From Bradyrhizobium embrapense (GTDB lineage Bacteria > Pseudomonadota > Alphaproteobacteria > Rhizobiales > Xanthobacteraceae): 64,000 bases of DNA. This document shows positions 60,701-64,000 of this stretch, piece by piece. The notes below the pieces were generated by a model, which was not told the origin of the DNA, did not search any database, and saw nothing but the letters and a program-made list of their open reading frames with translations. Both the position numbers and the translations under genes were made by a program. Numbering within the stretch: position 1 is the stretch's first letter; each line of letters starts with the position of its first letter. The stretch is from contig NZ_LFIP02000008.1 of NCBI RefSeq assembly GCF_001189235.2, forward strand, positions 186,001-250,000, in the 5' to 3' direction.

Positions 60701-60866
60701 GTTGGAGCAAGCCTTGCCACGCCAGCGGCAGCGACATTATATGCCGTTCGCGTGCACGAGCCGCGCCCCGCATATGGCGGGTTCAATTCGCCCTGCTTTC
60801 GTGCAAGGATGCCTGCCGAACGCTTTCCGTTCCCCTTATCCATACGCCCCCTACAAGAGGTTTCCG

Positions 60867-62300
60867 ATGGTCAATCGCATGCAATTCTACATCGACGGCG
60901 CCTGGGTCGATCCCGTCGTCAAAGGCAAGTCCACCCCCGTCGTCAATCCGGCGACCGAAGAAGCGATGTATGAGATTGCGCTCGGCTCCAAGGCCGATGT
61001 CGACAAGGCAGTCGCCGCCGCCAAGCGCGCCTTCGAGACCTATTCCCAGACCAGCCGCGAGGAACGCGTCGCGCTGCTCACCAAGATCGTCGAGGTCTAC
61101 AAGGGCCGCATGAAGGAGATCGGCGCCGCCGTCTCCGACGAGATGGGCGCGCCGCTACCGATGGCCGAGAAGCTGCAGGCCGGCGCCGGCCTCGGTCACC
61201 TCATGAACACCCTCGAAGTGCTCAAGAAGTACGAGTTCGAGGAGACCATGGGCACCGCCGTGATCGTGCGCGAGCCGGTCGGCGTCGTCGGCATGATCAC
61301 CCCCTGGAACTGGCCGCTCAACCAGATCGCCTGCAAGGTCGCGCCCGCGCTCGCCGCCGGCTGCACCATGATCCTGAAGCCGTCGGAGTTCACCCCGACC
61401 TCGGCGCTGATCTTCGCGGAAATCCTCCACGAAGCCGGCGTGCCGAAGGGCGTGTTCAACCTGATCAACGGCCTCGGCCCGGAGGTGGGTGCGGCGATGA
61501 GCGAGCACCCGGACATCGACATGATCTCGTTCACCGGCTCGACCCGTGCCGGCGTCGACGTCGCCAAGCGTGCGGCGCCGACCGTGAAGCGCGTCAGCCA
61601 GGAGCTCGGCGGCAAGTCGCCGAACGTGATCCTCGAAGGTGCCGACCTGACCAAGGCGGTGACCGGCGGCGTGATGCACATGTTCAACAACTCGGGCCAG
61701 TCCTGCAACGCGCCGTCGCGCATGATCGTGCCGCTCTCCAAGATGAAGGAAGTGGCCGCGATCGCGAAGGGCGTCGCCGACAAGACCAAGGCCGGCGATC
61801 CGCGCGCTGACGGCACCACGATCGGTCCTGTGGTCAACCGGGGCCAGTGGGACAAGATCCAGGCGCTGATCCAGAAGGGCATCGACGAGGGCGCAACGCT
61901 GGTCGCCGGTGGCCCGGGCCTGCCCGAGGGCGTCAATAAGGGCTTCTATGTCCGTCCGACCATCTTCGCCGACGTCACCAACGACATGACGATCGCCCGC
62001 GAGGAAATCTTCGGACCGGTGCTCACCATCATCGGCGCCAAGGACGAGGCCGAGGCGGTGAAGATCGCCAACGACACGCCCTATGGTCTCGCCGGTTACG
62101 TGTCGGCCGACACCGTGGAAACCGCGCGCCGCGTCGGCCGCCAGATCCGCGCCGGCAATATCAACCTGCAGGGCGTGCCGAACGAGCGCACCGCGCCGTT
62201 CGGCGGTTACAAGCAGTCCGGCAACGGCCGCGAGTGGGGCCGTTACGGTCTGGAAGAATATCTCGAGGCCAAGGCCGTCGCCGGCTACAACGCCGCGTAA
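60867..62300 (+). CDS. NAD(P)-dependent aldehyde dehydrogenase
   Basis: A 477-residue ALDH superfamily enzyme. The start MVNRMQFYIDGAWVDP at 60867 has agagg upstream; the longer frame translates the repeat. The cofactor segment is GMITPWNWPLNQIACKVAPALAAG and KPSEFTP. The general base is E246 (ELGGKSPN) and the nucleophile is C280 (NNSGQSCNAPSRM). C-terminal EEIFGPVLTIIGAKDEAEAVKIANDTPYGLAGYV is normal. The aldehyde is unknown. Its position next to lactonase and uronate dehydrogenase genes makes 2-oxoglutarate semialdehyde or a sugar-derived aldehyde possible. Confidence 0.93.
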   Translation: MVNRMQFYIDGAWVDPVVKGKSTPVVNPATEEAMYEIALGSKADVDKAVAAAKRAFETYSQTSREERVALLTKIVEVYKGRMKEIGAAVSDEMGAPLPMAEKLQAGAGLGHLMNTLEVLKKYEFEETMGTAVIVREPVGVVGMITPWNWPLNQIACKVAPALAAGCTMILKPSEFTPTSALIFAEILHEAGVPKGVFNLINGLGPEVGAAMSEHPDIDMISFTGSTRAGVDVAKRAAPTVKRVSQELGGKSPNVILEGADLTKAVTGGVMHMFNNSGQSCNAPSRMIVPLSKMKEVAAIAKGVADKTKAGDPRADGTTIGPVVNRGQWDKIQALIQKGIDEGATLVAGGPGLPEGVNKGFYVRPTIFADVTNDMTIAREEIFGPVLTIIGAKDEAEAVKIANDTPYGLAGYVSADTVETARRVGRQIRAGNINLQGVPNERTAPFGGYKQSGNGREWGRYGLEEYLEAKAVAGYNAA

Positions 62301-62422
62301 GCTCGATCCACGAGAGACACGATTTCCGGCGCCGGGGCAGGCAACTGCTCCGGCGTCAGACGTTTTGGAGACGCAAGATCTTGAAAGTGCGAATCTTGCG
62401 AAGATGAAGATTGTAGTTTCGC

Positions 62423-62508
62423 CGTCATTGCGAGCGAAGCGAAGCAATCCATCTCTCCTCACGCGCGGACAGATGGATTGCTTCGTCGCTTCGCTCCTCG
62501 CAATGACG
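62423..62508. repeat. Dispersed inverted repeat, family B, copy 3
   Basis: cgtcattgcgagcgaagcgaagcaatccat-type left arm (in parts) and the matching right arm ending ctcgcaatgacg form an 86-nt hairpin. Very similar to the copy at 39943-40027. It lies between the converging aldehyde dehydrogenase and SMP-30 genes and ends 6 nt before the latter's stop codon. Confidence 0.88.
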
Positions 62509-62514
62509 GCCGGG

Positions 62515-63477
62515 CTAACCTCCCGGCGCCCCCTGGGTGTTGACGTAGAGCGCATAGATCGACTGGCTCGCCGCCATGAACAGGCGGTTGCGCTTCAGTC
62601 CGCCGAAGCAGAGGTTGGCGCAGCGCTCCGGCAGCGCGATGCGGCCGATCATGACGCCATCAGGTGCGAACACCACGACGCCGTCGAGTTCGGGATCGCC
62701 CATGCCCCAACCGCACCAGAGATTGCCGTCGATGTCGCAGCGCATGCCGTCGGGCGTGCCGCGGCCGGCATCGATGAACACGCGCTTGTTGGAGATTGTT
62801 TTGCCGTCGGCGGAGACGTCATAGGCGAGGATCTTGCGGTTCGGCTCGCCGCGGGATTCCACGACGTAGAGGATCTCCTCGTCCGGCGAGAAGCACAGCC
62901 CGTTCGGGCCGAGCACGCCTTCGGCGACGACGCTGGCCTTGCCGGTTGCGGGATCGAGCCGGTAGACGTTGGGCGCGATTTCCGGATCCGCCTTGTAGCC
63001 TTCGTAATTGCCGAGCAGGCCGAAGATCGGATCGGTGAACCAGATCGAACCGTCTGATTTCACCACGATGTCGTTCGGCGAGTTCAGCCGCTTGCCGCCG
63101 AAGGAATCGATCAGCACCGTGATCGATCCGTCATATTCGGTGCGCACCACGCGACGGCCGCCATGCTCGCAGGTGATCAGCCGGCCCTGGCGGTCGCGGG
63201 TGTTGCCGTTGGCGAAGTTCGACGGCTTGCGGAAGATGCTGACCGCACCGCTCTCTTCCTCCCATTTGAGGATGCGCTGGTTCGGGATGTCGCTGCACAG
63301 CAGATAGCGCCCGTCGCCGAACCACACCGGACCTTCGGCCCAGCGCAGGCCGGTGGCGATGCGCTCGACGGCGGAAAGCTTCAGCCAGTATTTCTCGAAG
63401 CGCGGATCGAGCGCGTGGATCGCGGGATCGGGATAACAGGTCGCGGGACGCCAGCCGGCGGAATGAACATCGGACAT
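62515..63477 (-). CDS. SMP-30/gluconolactonase family protein (sugar lactonase candidate)
   Basis: A 320-residue beta-propeller hydrolase. The start MSDVHSAGWRPATCYPD at 63477 has gagaa upstream. Family segments are GLRWAEGPVWFGDGRYLLCSDIPNQRILKW, NGNTRDRQGRLITCEHGGRRVVR, SPNDIVVKSDGSIWFTDPIFGLLGNYEG and GPNGLCFSPDEEILYVVES, with the metal ligands Glu, Asn and Asp. It probably opens an aldonolactone or aldarolactone. It is divergent from the uronate dehydrogenase gene with 113 nt between, and that enzyme makes exactly such a lactone, which supports the call. Confidence 0.9.
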   Translation of the reverse strand: MSDVHSAGWRPATCYPDPAIHALDPRFEKYWLKLSAVERIATGLRWAEGPVWFGDGRYLLCSDIPNQRILKWEEESGAVSIFRKPSNFANGNTRDRQGRLITCEHGGRRVVRTEYDGSITVLIDSFGGKRLNSPNDIVVKSDGSIWFTDPIFGLLGNYEGYKADPEIAPNVYRLDPATGKASVVAEGVLGPNGLCFSPDEEILYVVESRGEPNRKILAYDVSADGKTISNKRVFIDAGRGTPDGMRCDIDGNLWCGWGMGDPELDGVVVFAPDGVMIGRIALPERCANLCFGGLKRNRLFMAASQSIYALYVNTQGAPGG

Positions 63478-63590
63478 TTGCTGTTCTCGTTGTTGTGTAT
63501 CGATGGTGTTTCCTTGAGCGCATGGTTTGCTATCATTGTCGGCCTGCGACCGCAATTCGGCTGCAGCAAACCGGAAAGACGAGGGACGGC

Positions 63591-64000
63591 ATGCCACGCA
63601 TATTGATGACCGGCGCATCGGGCGGAATCGGCACGAGCCTGCGCAAGCTGCTGCCGCCGATCTATCCGGACCTGCTGCTGAGCGACATCAAGCCGCCCTC
63701 CGATCTCGGCAGCAACGAACAGTTCAAGGCGGCCGATCTCGCCGATCTCGCAGAGGTCGAGGCGATCTGCGAGGGCGTCGACGGCATCCTGCATTTCGGC
63801 GGCTATTCGGTCGAAGGCTCGTGGGACGCGATCCTGCAGGCCAACATCATCGGCACCTACAACCTGTTCGAGGCGGCGCGCAAGCAGGGCGTCAAGCGCG
63901 TGATCTTCGCCTCGTCCAATCATGCGGTCGGCTTCTACCCGCGCCATCACCGCATCGGCACCGACGTCAACGCGCGGCCGGACAGCCGTTACGGCGTGAG
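63591..64000 (+). CDS. udh: Uronate dehydrogenase-like NAD-dependent SDR (3' end outside window)
   Basis: The first 136 residues are present; the gene runs off the window. The start MPRILMTGASGGIGTSL has a gaggg site upstream. The extended-SDR cofactor motif is TGASGGIGTSLRKLLPP. ADLADLAEVEAICEGVDGILHFGGYSVEGSWDAILQANIIGTYNLFEAARKQGVKRVIFASSNHAVGFYPR follows in pieces typical of Agrobacterium Udh. Y134 is the expected catalytic Tyr, and the window ends just before its Lys. Udh oxidises D-galacturonate or D-glucuronate to the aldaro-1,4/1,5-lactone. The divergent lactonase gene fits this pathway. Confidence 0.82.
   Translation, partial: MPRILMTGASGGIGTSLRKLLPPIYPDLLLSDIKPPSDLGSNEQFKAADLADLAEVEAICEGVDGILHFGGYSVEGSWDAILQANIIGTYNLFEAARKQGVKRVIFASSNHAVGFYPRHHRIGTDVNARPDSRYGV

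Overview
The window is a GC-rich stretch of chromosome from a Bradyrhizobium-like alphaproteobacterium. This is inferred from dense transporter and oxidoreductase gene content, Liv/Dpp/Nrt/Dct uptake systems, a glycine-rich autotransporter, and several families of dispersed intergenic inverted repeats whose arms (for example cgtcattgcgag...ctcgcaatgacg) are typical of that genus. All genes cut only by the window edges are at positions 3 and 64000. I saw no rRNA, tRNA, CRISPR array, integrase or insertion sequence, and no broken gene.

Layout. 1-5.5 kb: 3' end of an alkyl sulfatase, then a complete branched-chain amino acid type ABC transporter on the minus strand (binding protein, livH, livM, livG, livF). 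5.8-17.8 kb: glycan and envelope genes. These are a GT4 glycosyltransferase and a divergent ABC exporter that share a palindromic EcfG-like (general stress) promoter, an amylo-alpha-1,6-glucosidase, a PRC-barrel protein, an MFS carrier, an L,D-transpeptidase, a methyltransferase and glgA. 17.9-27 kb: a family III CoA-transferase, a five-gene dipeptide-type ABC transporter, a zinc alcohol dehydrogenase and an isocitrate/isopropylmalate-type dehydrogenase, all on the plus strand. 27-30.5 kb: a His-rich exported protein, a second L,D-transpeptidase, an XRE regulator and an orphan small gene. 30.6-36 kb: dctA behind a consensus sigma-54 promoter, an HWE histidine kinase, a serine hydrolase and an intradiol dioxygenase.

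36-39.9 kb: a nitrate-type ABC transporter followed by a single-domain globin, with hairpins in its leader and between its genes. 40-43.2 kb: SMP-30 lactonase, aldo/keto reductase and EamA carrier. 43.4-47.7 kb: a 1435-residue autotransporter whose mature passenger cysteines all lie in four close pairs. 47.8-52.7 kb: oxidoreductases with a polar amino acid ABC permease and binding protein but no ATPase. 53-58 kb: PPK2, an FAH-family enzyme, a 35-residue membrane peptide, and an LTXXQ-family protein with a duplicated C-terminal domain. 58-64 kb: an Lrp regulator divergent from an AceE-like E1, an aldehyde dehydrogenase, an SMP-30 lactonase and the start of a uronate dehydrogenase, which together suggest sugar-acid or keto-acid catabolism.

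No single spectacular new system is evident. The most checkable novelties are the two sigma-factor promoters, the cysteine-paired autotransporter, the duplicated LTXXQ protein, the SDR lacking its catalytic tyrosine, a LivG with a non-canonical ABC signature, and the small orphan genes. All function calls rest on motif recognition and context, without database searches.
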